From NCBI RefSeq assembly GCF_001423125.1, contig NZ_LMNW01000023.1, forward strand, positions 244,645 through 308,644: 64,000 bases of DNA, written 5' to 3'. Positions 8,848 through 18,156 of the stretch are shown here, piece after piece (within the stretch, counting starts at the first letter, position 1; each line of letters opens with the position of its first letter). This stretch comes from Duganella sp. Leaf126 (GTDB taxonomy: Bacteria > Pseudomonadota > Gammaproteobacteria > Burkholderiales > Burkholderiaceae_D). The notes beneath the pieces are model-generated. The model was not told where the DNA came from. It searched no databases and saw only the letters and a program-made list of their open reading frames with translations. The position numbers and the translations under genes are program-made.

Positions 8848-9065
8848 GGGCAATACCTCTACTATGATGCAAGCGAAAGTCGCTCTGGCGGAAGACCGAT
8901 ATTCTACATGCCGAGCAAGATTGTCATAAGGAATACGGTGCCGGGCCCGGCAAAAAACTGGCGCACCGGTGCACCCATATTTCACATTTGACCACACAGC
9001 TTATCAAGGCCACAGCATTTCCCGTCGTTAGCAGTCGTTACCATCCGATACCGCAAGGAGCACAT

Positions 9066-9440
9066 ATGGGCATCAGTTTCAACCAAGTGACCGGCGTCCA
9101 CGCCGATGCGCTGCAGCTGCGCGCCGAGCGCACGCGCATCCTGGCCGCCAACCTGGCCAACGAAAACACCCCGGGCTTCCAGGCGCGCGACATGGACTTC
9201 GGCGCGGCCCTGGCCGATCTGCAGGCCCAGGGCGCCGGCGAGCCGGGCAGCGAACTCGGCAGTGACGACGAGGCGGCCAACCTGTACCGGGTGCCATTCC
9301 ACCCGACCCGCGACGGCAATACCGTCGAACTTGGCGTCGAACAGGCCGCCTTCTCGCAAAATGCCGCCGATTTCCAGACCAGCCTGACCTTCGTCAACAT
9401 GAAGCTGCGTGGCCTGGCCAAGGCCATCGCCGGTCAGTAA
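9066..9440 (+). CDS. flgB: Flagellar proximal rod protein FlgB
   Basis: A 124-aa rod subunit, first gene of the long flg operon. The family motif lies at residues ~15-40: ADALQLRAERTRILAANLAN followed by NTPGFQARDMDF. The C-terminal helix VNMKLRGLAKAIAG completes the coiled-coil core. The ATG at 9066 is preceded by AAGGAG six bases upstream, which rules out the longer frame from 8988. It is exported by the flagellar type III system without a cleaved signal. The 218-bp gap to flgA should hold the divergent promoters. Confidence 0.93.
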   Translation: MGISFNQVTGVHADALQLRAERTRILAANLANENTPGFQARDMDFGAALADLQAQGAGEPGSELGSDDEAANLYRVPFHPTRDGNTVELGVEQAAFSQNAADFQTSLTFVNMKLRGLAKAIAGQ

Positions 9441-9463
9441 GTTTCACTTTTACAGGAAACGAC

Positions 9464-9883
9464 ATGTCGTTCAAAGATATTTCCCAGATTGCCGGCTCGG
9501 CCATGGCAGCGCAAAGCGTGCGCTTGAATACCATCGCCTCCAACCTGGCCAACGCCGATGCCGTCGCCGGTACCGAAGGCGACACCTACCGCGCCCGCAA
9601 GCCGGTGTTCTCCACCGTAATGGGCCAGAATGGCGACGGCATGACCACCGGCGGCATGGTGCAGGTGCTCGACGTGGTGGAATCGGCCGAACCGCTGCGC
9701 AAGGTGTACGAGCCCGGTCACCCGATGGCCAACGGCGACGGCATGGTGTTCTACCCTAACGTCAACGAAGTGGCCGAGATGGCCGACATGATGTCGGCGT
9801 CGCGCGCCTTCGAAACCAATGTCGAAGTGCTCGGCCGCGTGCGCACGATGCAGCAATCCCTCCTTAAACTTGGTGAAAGTTAA
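9464..9883 (+). CDS. flgC: Flagellar proximal rod protein FlgC
   Basis: A 139-aa rod protein. The N-terminal rod/hook motif is visible (SAMAAQSVRLNTIASNLANADAV, residues ~10-32), then TYRARKPVF. The C-terminus has the MADMMSASRAFETNVEVL helix shared by rod-hook proteins. AGGAA precedes the ATG. It lies 23 bases after flgB and 3 bases before flgD, as part of one transcription unit. Confidence 0.93.
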   Translation: MSFKDISQIAGSAMAAQSVRLNTIASNLANADAVAGTEGDTYRARKPVFSTVMGQNGDGMTTGGMVQVLDVVESAEPLRKVYEPGHPMANGDGMVFYPNVNEVAEMADMMSASRAFETNVEVLGRVRTMQQSLLKLGES

Positions 9884-9886
9884 GTC

Positions 9887-10561
9887 ATGGCAGTCAGTCT
9901 CCTCAACAGCGGCGCGGCCACGTCCGGCACCGCAGCCAGCAACGGCGTCACTCCCAATTCGGCCAGCCAGGCGTCGGACATGTTCACCAAACTGCTGGTG
10001 GCGCAGATCCAGAACCAGGATCCGCTGTCGCCATCCGACCCGGCCCAGTTCGTTCAACAGCTGACCCAGCTGTCCCAGACCGAAGCGCTGCAGAAGCTCT
10101 CGAGCCTGACCAGCGCCAACTCCAGCGTGCTGCAGAGCATGCAGGTGCTGTCGCTGGGCGCGCAGGTCGGATCGGACGTGATGGCGCAGGCGCGCCAGGT
10201 GCGCATCGACGGCAGCGCCCCGATCCAGGGCCAGATCACGCTCGAAGCCAGCAGCGCCGCCACCGACCTGGTGCTGACCGGCGACGATGGCAGCACCTAC
10301 ACCATGAAGCTCGGCACGGTAGCGCCGGGCAATGTCCCGTTCACCATCGATCCCGGCAAGCTGGGTCTGCCAGCCGGTACTTACACCATGGCAGTCACCA
10401 CCAGCAGCAAGGAAGTGCCGGCGATCGACATCCAGGGCCGCCTGAACAGCGTGCGCCTGTCGCCGACCGGCGGCGTGGTGCTCAATGTCGCCAACCTGGG
10501 CGAAGTCGATCCCGCTGCCATCACCGCGTTCAACGGCAAGTCTGCTACCGCCATTCAATAA
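9887..10561 (+). CDS. flgD: Hook scaffolding (capping) protein FlgD
   Basis: A 224-aa cap on which hook subunits assemble, later replaced by FlgK. The N-terminal FlgD signature is clear: DMFTKLLVAQIQNQDPLSP, then FVQQLTQLSQTEALQKL (residues ~27-70). The C-terminal part contains the Tudor/FnIII-like FlgD domain (GDDGSTYTMKLGTVAPG and LPAGTYTMAVT). It begins 3 bases after flgC, and the next gene flgE starts 22 bases after it, consistent with an operon. Confidence 0.93.
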   Translation: MAVSLLNSGAATSGTAASNGVTPNSASQASDMFTKLLVAQIQNQDPLSPSDPAQFVQQLTQLSQTEALQKLSSLTSANSSVLQSMQVLSLGAQVGSDVMAQARQVRIDGSAPIQGQITLEASSAATDLVLTGDDGSTYTMKLGTVAPGNVPFTIDPGKLGLPAGTYTMAVTTSSKEVPAIDIQGRLNSVRLSPTGGVVLNVANLGEVDPAAITAFNGKSATAIQ

Positions 10562-10583
10562 CTTCTTACCAAGGATCTCCATC

Positions 10584-11828
10584 ATGAGTTTTGATATCGC
10601 ATTGTCTGGCATCCAGGCCATCAACGAATCCCTGAACAGCACCAGCCAGAACATCGCCAACGCGGGCACCTACGGTTACAAGGCGCAGCGCGCCAACTTT
10701 TCGTCGCTGGTGGCCGGCAGCTCCCAGACCGGCGTGATGATCGGTTCGACCACCCAGAACATCAGCAAGCCGGGCAGCGTGCTCAACACGGGCCGCACGC
10801 TCGACGCCGCGATCAACGGCAGCGGTTTCTTCATCACCCGCGACGCCAGCTCGGGCCAGACCGAGTACACCCGGGTCGGCATTTTCGACGCCTCGAAAGA
10901 CGGCTTCCTGATCGACGCCCAGGGCCGCCGCGTGCAGGGCTACCCGGTCAACACCGCCACCGGCACCCAGGGCGCACTCGGCGACGTGCCGATCCCGACC
11001 GGCGCGATCCCGTCGGTGGCCTCGACCAAGATGAATTACGTCGGCAATATGTCGGCCGACTGGGCCGTGCCGCAAGGCACGTTCAATACCCCGCCCATCA
11101 CGCCGGCCGCGCCGCCCGACCCGTCGACGTTCAATATGTCGAAGGCCACCGTGGCCTACGACACGCTGGGCGGCAAGCACACGCTGACCCAGTACTTCGT
11201 GCGCGACACCAGCAACCCCAACCTGGTCAACGTGAACTACGTGCTCGACGGCGCGCTGGTTTCCGGCCAGACCACGCAGCTGGCCTTCAACACCAGCACC
11301 GGCGCGCTGGCCAGCGTCAACGGCGTGGCAGCCGACACCGTGTCCGACATCGCCCTCAACGTGACCACCAGCAGCGGTGGCAAGCTGGGCAGTGTGTCGA
11401 TCGACTACGCCGGCACCACCGGCTACGCCGGCGAGGCCACCACCTCGACCAACAGCGCCAACGGCTACGCCTCGGGCACCTTCACCAGCGTGTCGCTGGG
11501 CAGCGACGGTTCGCTGATCGCCACCTACACCAACGGCCAGAAACAGACGGTCGGCCGCGTGGCGCTGGCCACCTTCGCCAACGAAGGCGCGCTGACCACG
11601 GTCTCGGGCACCAGCTGGGTCGAATCGGTCGATTCGGGCAGTGCGCTGGTCAATGCGCCGGGCGTCGGCATCGGCGGCACCATCAACAGCTCGTCGCTGG
11701 AACAGTCGAACGTGGACATCACGTCGGAACTGGTGGGCCTGATGACGTCGCAGCGCAACTACCAGGCCAACTCGAAGGTCATCCAGACCGAGAGCACCAT
11801 GCTGCAGTCGCTGATGCAGGCGATCTGA
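10584..11828 (+). CDS. flgE: Flagellar hook protein FlgE
   Basis: A 414-aa structural subunit of the hook. N-terminal motif SFDIALSGIQAINESLNSTSQNIANAGTYGYKAQRANF-type at residues ~2-40 and C-terminal SSLEQSNVDITSELVGLM, then TSQRNYQANSKVIQTESTML, are the paired helices of the hook core. The FlaE/D1 domain lies between. The start at 10584 has AAGGA eight bases upstream; the longer frame from 10485 runs inside flgD. Length is close to the ~400-aa norm. Confidence 0.95.
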   Translation: MSFDIALSGIQAINESLNSTSQNIANAGTYGYKAQRANFSSLVAGSSQTGVMIGSTTQNISKPGSVLNTGRTLDAAINGSGFFITRDASSGQTEYTRVGIFDASKDGFLIDAQGRRVQGYPVNTATGTQGALGDVPIPTGAIPSVASTKMNYVGNMSADWAVPQGTFNTPPITPAAPPDPSTFNMSKATVAYDTLGGKHTLTQYFVRDTSNPNLVNVNYVLDGALVSGQTTQLAFNTSTGALASVNGVAADTVSDIALNVTTSSGGKLGSVSIDYAGTTGYAGEATTSTNSANGYASGTFTSVSLGSDGSLIATYTNGQKQTVGRVALATFANEGALTTVSGTSWVESVDSGSALVNAPGVGIGGTINSSSLEQSNVDITSELVGLMTSQRNYQANSKVIQTESTMLQSLMQAI

Positions 11829-11836
11829 GGTAGCGC

Positions 11837-12562
11837 ATGGATGCACTGATCTTCACCGCCATGAGCGGCGCCGAGCGGGCCCTGCGGGGCCAGCAGGTGC
11901 GCGCCAACAACCTGGCCAACGTCGACACCGTGGGCTTCCGGGCCGACATGGAAATGACCACGGCGCAAAAGGTGCAGGGGTATGGCTACGACGACCGCCA
12001 CATGTCGCAGCTGCAGGCCAACTCGGTATCGACCCGCCAGGGCACGCTCAAGGCCACCGGCCGCGATCTCGACGTCGCCATTTCCGGCGCCGGCTTCCTG
12101 ACCGTCGAAGGACCGACCGGCGAAGCGTACACGCGCGCCGGCGCCATGGAACTGGACCAGACCGGCACGCTGCGCATCAACGGCAACGTGGTGCTGGGCG
12201 AAGGCGGTCCGATCACCGTGCCTGAATACAGCAAGATCGATATCGGCACCGACGGCACCATCTCGATCCGCAATCCGGGCACGACCACCATGCAGACCAT
12301 CGACAAGCTGCGCCTGGTGAAGGCGGAGGGCTCGGAGCTGACCAAGAACGAAGCGGGCCTGCTGGTGGCGCGCGACGGCGTGCCGCTGGCCACCGATCCG
12401 ACCGTGGTGCTGCGCTCGGGCCACCTGGAAGGCAGCAACGTCTCGGCCGTGGAGGAAATGGTTGCCACCATGACGCTGAACCGCACCTTCGAAGTGCAGA
12501 TGAAATTATTCAAGGCCACCGACACCATGGCCGAAACCGGCAATCGCCTGATCAGCGGCTAG
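11837..12562 (+). CDS. flgF: Flagellar proximal rod protein FlgF
   Basis: A 241-aa rod protein. It has the rod/hook N-terminus (LIFTAMSGAERALRGQQVRA, then NNLANVDTVGFRADMEM), the GRDLDVAISGAGFLTVEGP core and a C-terminal helix (SNVSAVEEMVATMTLNRTFE, then VQMKLFKATD). It starts 8 bases after flgE and is followed by the larger paralogue flgG, the standard order. FlgF is told from FlgG by its N-terminus MDALIFTAMSGAE and shorter length. Confidence 0.93.
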   Translation: MDALIFTAMSGAERALRGQQVRANNLANVDTVGFRADMEMTTAQKVQGYGYDDRHMSQLQANSVSTRQGTLKATGRDLDVAISGAGFLTVEGPTGEAYTRAGAMELDQTGTLRINGNVVLGEGGPITVPEYSKIDIGTDGTISIRNPGTTTMQTIDKLRLVKAEGSELTKNEAGLLVARDGVPLATDPTVVLRSGHLEGSNVSAVEEMVATMTLNRTFEVQMKLFKATDTMAETGNRLISG

Positions 12563-12592
12563 GCTGATCCGAACATCATTTAGGGAGTAACC

Positions 12593-13384
12593 ATGAATCC
12601 AGCAATGTGGATCAGCAAGACCGGCGTGCAGGCGCAGGACCAGAAACTGCAGGCCATCGCCAACAACCTGGCCAACGCCAACACGGTCGGCTTCAAGCGC
12701 GACCGCGTGGTCTTCGAAGACCTGTTTTACACGGTCGGCCAGCAGCCGGGCGCGCAGGTGGCCGACAACAACACGCTGGCGCCGTCGGGCGTGCAGCTCG
12801 GTAACGGCGTGCACATGGTCGGCACCCAGAAGGTGTTTACCGACGGCAGCCTGCAGACCACCGGCCGCGAACTCGACGTCGCCGTGATGGGCAACGGCTT
12901 CCTGTCGGTGCGCCAGCCCAGCGGCGAAACGGCGTACACCCGCGCCGGCCAGCTGCAGATCGACGCCAACGGCGTGCTGGTCAACGCCCACGGCCTGCCC
13001 TTGATTCCGCAGATTACCGTGCCGGCCAATGCCACCGCGCTGACCATCGGCGAAGACGGCACCGTGTCGGCCAAGATCGCCGGCACCGCCACCCCGAGCC
13101 AGCTGGGCCAGCTGACCCTCACCAGCTTCATCAACCCGACCGGCCTGATGGCGCTCGGTGAAAACCTGTACGCCGAAACCGCCTCGAGCGGCACGCCGAC
13201 CGAAGGCGCGCCCGGCACGGCCCAGTGGGGCAAGATCAAGCAGGGCACGCTGGAAGGCTCGAACGTGCAGGTGGTCGAGGAAATGGTGGACATGATCGCT
13301 GCCCAGCGCACCTACGAGATGAACACCAAGGTGCTGTCGGCCGCCGACAACATGCTGCAATACCTGGCCCAGGCTGCACGCTGA
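12593..13384 (+). CDS. flgG: Flagellar distal rod protein FlgG
   Basis: A 263-aa distal-rod subunit, close to the invariant ~260-aa family length. Signatures include MWISKTGVQAQDQKLQAIAN, NNLANANTVGFKRDRVVFED, TGRELDVAVMGNGFLSV and the terminal EEMVDMIAAQRTYEMNTKVL helix. GGGAGTAACC before the ATG gives a good ribosome binding site. Its stop overlaps the flgH start in a TGATG junction, so flgH is translationally coupled. Confidence 0.95.
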   Translation: MNPAMWISKTGVQAQDQKLQAIANNLANANTVGFKRDRVVFEDLFYTVGQQPGAQVADNNTLAPSGVQLGNGVHMVGTQKVFTDGSLQTTGRELDVAVMGNGFLSVRQPSGETAYTRAGQLQIDANGVLVNAHGLPLIPQITVPANATALTIGEDGTVSAKIAGTATPSQLGQLTLTSFINPTGLMALGENLYAETASSGTPTEGAPGTAQWGKIKQGTLEGSNVQVVEEMVDMIAAQRTYEMNTKVLSAADNMLQYLAQAAR

Positions 13385-14046
13385 TGAAAGCCGCCCTGCC
13401 CGTTTTGGTGATGGCCGCCCTCGCCGGCTGCGCCAGCCTGGAACCGCCGGCGGTGCGCCCGGGTCCGATGGACGAGCCGCCGCCGCTGGCGCGCTCGACC
13501 CAGCCGCGCGTGACCGGCGGCGGCGTCTACAGCCCGGACATGGGCATGTCGCTGACGTCCGACAGCCGCGCCTTCCGCGTCGGCGACGTGGTCACCGTGA
13601 TGCTGCAGGAAACCACCCAGGCCAGCAAGCGCGCCGGCACCAGCTATTCGAAGAACTCGTCGAACAATGTCGCCGCGCCCAGCCTGCTGGGCAAGGTGTT
13701 CCCGAAAGCGAGCATCGGCGTGGGCGCCGACAACTCGTTCAAGGGCGACGCCACCAGCACCCAGCAGAACACCCTGTCCGGCGCGATCACCGTGGTGGTG
13801 CAGGAGGTGCTGCCGAACGGGCTGCTGCGCGTCTCCGGTGAAAAAGCGCTGACGCTGAACCAGGGCGAAGAATTCGTGCGCCTGCGCGGCTATCTGCGCG
13901 CCGCCGACATCGACGCCGACAACCAGGTCTCGTCGCTGCGCATCGCCAACGCCCGCATCGCCTATTCGGCGCAGGGCACGCTGGCCGACACCCAGTCGGC
14001 GGGCTGGCTCTCAAGGTTCTTCAACGGCCCCTACATGCCTTTCTGA
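13384..14046 (+). CDS. flgH: Flagellar L-ring protein FlgH (outer-membrane lipoprotein)
   Basis: A 220-aa lipoprotein forming the L ring in the outer membrane. The signal peptide ends in a lipobox (ALAGC, Cys at residue ~16). Family motifs follow: GGGVYSPDMGMSLTSDSRAF, VGDVVTVMLQETTQASKRA and the C-terminal SLRIANARIAYSAQGTLADT plus GWLSRFFNGP. The ATG overlaps the flgG stop. It is followed by an unusual 117-bp gap containing a long inverted repeat before flgI. Confidence 0.94.
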   Translation: MKAALPVLVMAALAGCASLEPPAVRPGPMDEPPPLARSTQPRVTGGGVYSPDMGMSLTSDSRAFRVGDVVTVMLQETTQASKRAGTSYSKNSSNNVAAPSLLGKVFPKASIGVGADNSFKGDATSTQQNTLSGAITVVVQEVLPNGLLRVSGEKALTLNQGEEFVRLRGYLRAADIDADNQVSSLRIANARIAYSAQGTLADTQSAGWLSRFFNGPYMPF

Positions 14047-14050
14047 GGAC

Positions 14051-14138
14051 GTGTCAAACCGCCGATGGCGTCGTTCCAGCTCCTTGCCGTGCACGCGCAC
14101 TGTCTTCGTCGCTGCGCCTCGCCATAGCGGTTTGAAAC
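14051..14138. repeat. Long imperfect inverted repeat between flgH and flgI
   Basis: The arms at 14051-14070 and 14120-14138 pair as GTGTCAAACCGC and ATGGCG with CGCCAT and GCGGTTTGAAAC, giving about 18 bp with one mismatch and a small internal loop around a 49-base centre. It fills most of the 117-bp gap inside an otherwise tightly packed operon and has no T-run, so it is not a typical terminator. It resembles an intergenic repeat of the REP/MITE kind, but I see no second copy in this window. Confidence 0.55.
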
Positions 14139-14163
14139 GCCCTTAACCAATCAGGTAAACATC

Positions 14164-15276
14164 ATGAACAAGCTGTCCCGTCTCATCGCCCTGCCGCTGG
14201 CCCTGTGCCTGACCTTTGCCACCCTGCCCGCCCAGGCGGCGCAGGTATTGCGCAACCTGGTGGCGGTCGAAGGTATCCGCGACAACCCGCTGGTCGGCTA
14301 CGGCCTGGTGGTGGGCCTGAACGGCAGCGGCGACTCGACCCAGGTCAAGTTTTCCAGCCAGTCGGTGATCAATATGCTCAAGCAGTTCGGCGTCAAGGTG
14401 CCGGACGGCACCGACGCCAAGTCGAAGAACGTCGCCACCGTGATGGTCTCGGCCGTGCTGCCGCCCGGCTACCGCAAGGGTCAGGCCATCGACGTGGTGG
14501 TCAGCTCGCTGGGCGACGCGAAAAGCCTGCGCGGCGGCGCCCTGCTGCTCACGCCCCTGCGCGCGGCCGACAACGAAGTGTATGCGCTGGCGCAGGGCAA
14601 CGTGGTGGTCGGCGGCTTCTCGGCCCAGGGCAAGAGCGGCTCGTCGGTGACCGTCAACACCCCGACCTCGGGCCGGATCCCGAACGGCGCCAACATCGAG
14701 CGCGCCATCGCGACCGATTTCGCCAGCACCCCGACCGTGCGCCTGTCGCTGCGCCACCCGCACTTCCAGACCGCGATCAACATCGTCGATTCGATCAACA
14801 AGCGGTTCGGCGACATCGCCACCGCCAGCGACGCCACCTCGGTCGAGGTGCAGGCGCCAGCCAATCCGACCCAGCGCATCGCCTTCATGGCCAAGCTCGA
14901 AGCGCTGGCGATCGACGTCGGCCAGGACGCGCCGAAAGTGGTGTTCAACTCGCGCACCGGCACGGTGGTGATCGCCGAGGGCCTGCGCGTGCGCGCCGCT
15001 GCCGTCACCCACGGTTCGCTGAAAGTGGTGATCTCCGAAAACACCAAGGTCAGCCAGCCCAATGCGCTGGCCGGCGGCACCACGGTGGCCTCGCCGCAGT
15101 CGCAGGTCAGCGTGGACCAGGGCTCGGGCCAGATGTTCAACTGGCCGGCCGGCGCCAAGCTGCAGTCGATCATCGACGTCGTCAACAGCCTGGGCGCCTC
15201 GCCCGACGATATCATGGCGATCCTGCAGGCACTGGACCAGGCCGGCGCCATCGAAGGCGAACTGGTTGTGATCTGA
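14164..15276 (+). CDS. flgI: Flagellar P-ring protein FlgI
   Basis: A 370-aa periplasmic ring subunit with a cleaved signal peptide ([25 protein letters not shown], ~25 aa). Conserved segments are [20 protein letters not shown], then [20 protein letters not shown] and [13 protein letters not shown]; the C-terminus reads [18 protein letters not shown], the typical family end. Length matches FlgI. Assembly requires FlgA, encoded divergently at the start of the cluster. Upstream lies the inverted repeat at 14051-14138. Confidence 0.95.
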   Translation: MNKLSRLIALPLALCLTFATLPAQAAQVLRNLVAVEGIRDNPLVGYGLVVGLNGSGDSTQVKFSSQSVINMLKQFGVKVPDGTDAKSKNVATVMVSAVLPPGYRKGQAIDVVVSSLGDAKSLRGGALLLTPLRAADNEVYALAQGNVVVGGFSAQGKSGSSVTVNTPTSGRIPNGANIERAIATDFASTPTVRLSLRHPHFQTAINIVDSINKRFGDIATASDATSVEVQAPANPTQRIAFMAKLEALAIDVGQDAPKVVFNSRTGTVVIAEGLRVRAAAVTHGSLKVVISENTKVSQPNALAGGTTVASPQSQVSVDQGSGQMFNWPAGAKLQSIIDVVNSLGASPDDIMAILQALDQAGAIEGELVVI

Positions 15277-15293
15277 CCGCGCGAGATAACACT

Positions 15294-15761
15294 ATGAGCC
15301 TGCCCCCAGCATTCGATCCCAAGCGCCTGATTCCTGGCACGCCCGGCAAGCTGCCGGACATCCCGGTCGCGCCCGTTGCCACGCCAGCGCCGGCCGGCGC
15401 CACGGCCGGTCCTGCCGATGCCGTCGATGCCAGCTACCGTACCAAGGCCACCCAGGCCGCGGTCAAGTTCGAGAGTTTCTTCATCGGCCACATGTTGCAC
15501 CAGATGCGTTCGGGCGTACGCGTGCTGGCCGACGAGGACAGCGCCATGAACAACAAGGTCAACCAGGACATGCTGGACCTGGCCGACAACCTGGTGGCCG
15601 ACCAGATGGCCGGGCGCCGCGCATTCGGCGTGGCCGACGCCATCCTGCGCCAGCTGCTGCCGCCATCGTCAACACCGGCTGCATCGCCAGCAGCCCCCGA
15701 AAACGCTTCGGCCGACCGCCAGGTTATTTCCGAAGTGCAAAAAAACGGTGCGGGCGCTTAA
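15294..15761 (+). CDS. flgJ: Rod-binding protein FlgJ, single-domain form
   Basis: A 155-aa protein containing only the rod-cap domain of FlgJ: KATQAAVKFESFFIGHMLHQ, MRSGVRVLADEDSAMN and MLDLADNLVADQMAGRRAFG (residues ~45-115). Two-domain FlgJ of many beta- and gamma-proteobacteria is ~310 aa with a C-terminal muramidase. Here the C-terminus is a short Pro/Ala/Ser tail instead, and the hydrolase domain is encoded separately at 7275-8051. The start at 15294 follows flgI by 17 bases; the longer frame from 14205 is a shadow of flgI. Confidence 0.92.
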   Translation: MSLPPAFDPKRLIPGTPGKLPDIPVAPVATPAPAGATAGPADAVDASYRTKATQAAVKFESFFIGHMLHQMRSGVRVLADEDSAMNNKVNQDMLDLADNLVADQMAGRRAFGVADAILRQLLPPSSTPAASPAAPENASADRQVISEVQKNGAGA

Positions 15762-15863
15762 TAGCGCGCGCCAAGCCGTCGCCTTATACTAGCATCGGAC
15801 CGGTAGCGCTCGCCCCTTGCAAGCTGCGGTCCTTCGCGTTCACCAGGAAAGACCCTTGCAACC

Positions 15864-17237
15864 ATGAGCATAACGAACAACGCCTTGTCGGGCGCGCTGG
15901 CAGCCCAGGCCGCCATCGCCACGATCAGCCAGAATATCTCCAATTCGCAAACCAAGGGCTATACGCGCCAGGGCGTGCTGTTGCAGTCGAATCTGGCCGA
16001 TCTGAGCCGCACGTCGCCGGGCAATGGCGTGAGCGTGGGCGCGCTGCTGCGTTTTTCCGATTCCTACAAGTCGCAGCAGATGTGGCGCGCCAATTCGGAA
16101 CTGGGCCAGCACACCCAGACCCAGCCCTACCTGACCCAGCTCGAAAAGGTCATGAACGACCCGACCTCGAGCATCAGCTACGGCTTCGATAATTTTTACA
16201 AGGCGCTCAACGCGTCTGCCGTCGATCCGACCTCGACCCCGCTGCGCCAGCAGGTGATCAGCTCGGGCGAGGCGCTGTCCAAGCAGATCAACAGCATCTA
16301 CAACCTGACCGCCAACCAGACCCTGTCGATCCAGCAGCAGAGCGCCACCATCCTGCCGTCGCTCAACGAGTCGCTGGCCGGCATCGCGGCGCTGAACGCC
16401 AAGATCCGCCAGGTGGGCGCCAGCGGCAACAATACCTCGTCGCTGGTGGACCAGCGCGAGCAGCTGATCGACGGCGTCGCCGCCCAGGTCGGGGTCGAAG
16501 TCGTGTACAACGCCGACGGCAGCGCCGGCGTGTCGCTCAAGAGCGGCCAGCCGCTGGTAGCGTCCGACATTGCCGCCACGCTCAGCTACAGCGCCGTCGG
16601 CGGCGTGCAGACGCTGAACCTCAGTTTCACCGGCACCAAGTTCGTGCTCGACGACAGCAAGATCGGCGGCGAGCTGGGTGGCCTGGCCAGTTTCCGCACC
16701 AACACCCTGGCGCCGCTGCAAAAGTCGATCGCCGACATCGCCGGCCAGTTCAGCACCATGTTCAACGCCCAGCTGCGCAGCGGCGACAAGGCCAGCGGCG
16801 CGGCCGGCACCGACATGTTCGTGTTCGATCCGACCAGCGCCACCGGCTTGCTGAAAATCGCCGATGGCTTTACCACGGCCGACCTGGCGTTTGCCGCGCG
16901 CGGCGAGCCGGCCGGCGACAACACCAATCTGCAGGCGCTGGTGGCGACCCGTACCAAGCCGGTCACGGTCACCTCGCTCGGCTCGGTGCTGCTTGGCGAT
17001 GCCGATACCCAGCTGGTGGGCAAGCTGGCCATCGACAGCCAGCAGAACCAGGCCCAGCTCAAGACCGCCACCACCATCCGCCAGCAGGCCGAGGATGACT
17101 GGAAATCGACCAGCGCCGTCAACACCGACGAAGAAGGCATCAGCCTGCTGGAATTCCAGAACATGTACCAGGCCAATATGAAGGTGATCTCCGTCGCGAA
17201 CAATCTGTTCGACGCCACCTTGCAAATGTTTAACTAA
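15864..17237 (+). CDS. flgK: Flagellar hook-associated protein 1 FlgK
   Basis: A 457-aa first junction protein between hook and filament. N-terminal motif NNALSGALAAQAAIATISQN, then ISNSQTKGYTRQGVLLQ (residues ~4-45). The conserved SSLVDQREQLIDGVAAQVGV segment lies near residue 195. The C-terminus (EGISLLEFQNMYQANMKVIS) is the rod/hook helix. At 457 aa it is about 100 residues shorter than the Salmonella protein, so the variable outer domain is reduced. It is preceded by a 102-bp gap that could carry its own promoter. Probable client of FlgN. Confidence 0.94.
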   Translation: MSITNNALSGALAAQAAIATISQNISNSQTKGYTRQGVLLQSNLADLSRTSPGNGVSVGALLRFSDSYKSQQMWRANSELGQHTQTQPYLTQLEKVMNDPTSSISYGFDNFYKALNASAVDPTSTPLRQQVISSGEALSKQINSIYNLTANQTLSIQQQSATILPSLNESLAGIAALNAKIRQVGASGNNTSSLVDQREQLIDGVAAQVGVEVVYNADGSAGVSLKSGQPLVASDIAATLSYSAVGGVQTLNLSFTGTKFVLDDSKIGGELGGLASFRTNTLAPLQKSIADIAGQFSTMFNAQLRSGDKASGAAGTDMFVFDPTSATGLLKIADGFTTADLAFAARGEPAGDNTNLQALVATRTKPVTVTSLGSVLLGDADTQLVGKLAIDSQQNQAQLKTATTIRQQAEDDWKSTSAVNTDEEGISLLEFQNMYQANMKVISVANNLFDATLQMFN

Positions 17238-17250
17238 TTAGGGGAAGCGC

Positions 17251-18147
17251 ATGCGTATCGCCAGCAGCCAGTATCAAGCCACCATGTTGCGCGGCCTCGG
17301 TGAAAACCAGGGCGCGATCAACAAGCTCAACGAGCAGATGGCAAGCGGCAACCGCATCCTGTTGCCGTCCGACGACCCGGTCGGCAATGTGCAGATCTCG
17401 CGCCTGACGCGCGAGCAGGCGCTGGTCACCCAGTACCGCGACAACATCGCCTCGGTGCAGATCCGCATGTCCACCAACGAATCCTACCTGTCGAGCATGA
17501 CGCGCGACATCACCGACGCCAGCGACCTGCTGGTGTGGGCGGCCGACGGCAGCAATGCGCCGTCGGACCTGAACGCGATGGTGGTCAGCCTGACCTCGCT
17601 GCGCGACAGCCTGGTCAACACGGCCAACCAGCGCGACGCCGAAGGCCGCTATGTGTTTTCCGGTACCGAGGTGGACAAGGCGCCGATCGCGCTGGTGGGC
17701 GGCAGCTATGTGTACCAGGGCAACGAGAAAAACCAGTCGACCGTGGTGGGTAACGGCGTCACCCAGACCACCAATGTCAACCTGAAGGGCCTGGAAGACC
17801 TGCTCAACAACCTGAGCACGGCAATCACCGCCCTGTCCGATCCGTCGGTACAGCCCAACTCGGCTGCGCTGCGCACCATCGTCGGCAACGCCATGGACGC
17901 CACCAAGACCGGCTTGAACATGGTATCGGGCAAGATCGCGCAACTGGGCGGCGGCCAGAACATCCTGAAAACCCTCGACGACAACCACGCCAATGTCAGC
18001 CTGTCGAACAGCACCGCCATCCTCGACCTGAGCCAGCTCGATTACGCGGGCGCCGCCACCGAGCTGGCCGGTTACAATCTGGCCGTGGAAGCGTCGTACA
18101 AGGCCTATTCCAAGGTCAGCGGCATGTCCCTGTTCAGCCTGATTTAA
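17251..18147 (+). CDS. flgL: Flagellar hook-associated protein 3 FlgL
   Basis: A 298-aa flagellin-like junction protein. N-terminal flagellin helix: RIASSQYQATMLRGLGENQG, then INKLNEQMASGNRILLPSDD, the standard FlgL/flagellin signature. The middle contains NQRDAEGRYVFSGTEVDKAP, typical of FlgL, and the C-terminus SYKAYSKVSGMSLFSLI is the closing helix. Length matches the family (~300 aa). GGGGAAG precedes the ATG. It is followed after 9 bases by an unknown gene in the same direction. Confidence 0.94.
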   Translation: MRIASSQYQATMLRGLGENQGAINKLNEQMASGNRILLPSDDPVGNVQISRLTREQALVTQYRDNIASVQIRMSTNESYLSSMTRDITDASDLLVWAADGSNAPSDLNAMVVSLTSLRDSLVNTANQRDAEGRYVFSGTEVDKAPIALVGGSYVYQGNEKNQSTVVGNGVTQTTNVNLKGLEDLLNNLSTAITALSDPSVQPNSAALRTIVGNAMDATKTGLNMVSGKIAQLGGGQNILKTLDDNHANVSLSNSTAILDLSQLDYAGAATELAGYNLAVEASYKAYSKVSGMSLFSLI

Positions 18148-18156
18148 GAGTCCATC

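Noticed and set aside
8960..8985. Sigma-54-like promoter before flgB
   Set aside because: TGGCGCACCGGTGCA looks similar, but GG and GC are separated by nine bases instead of ten and the consensus is poor.
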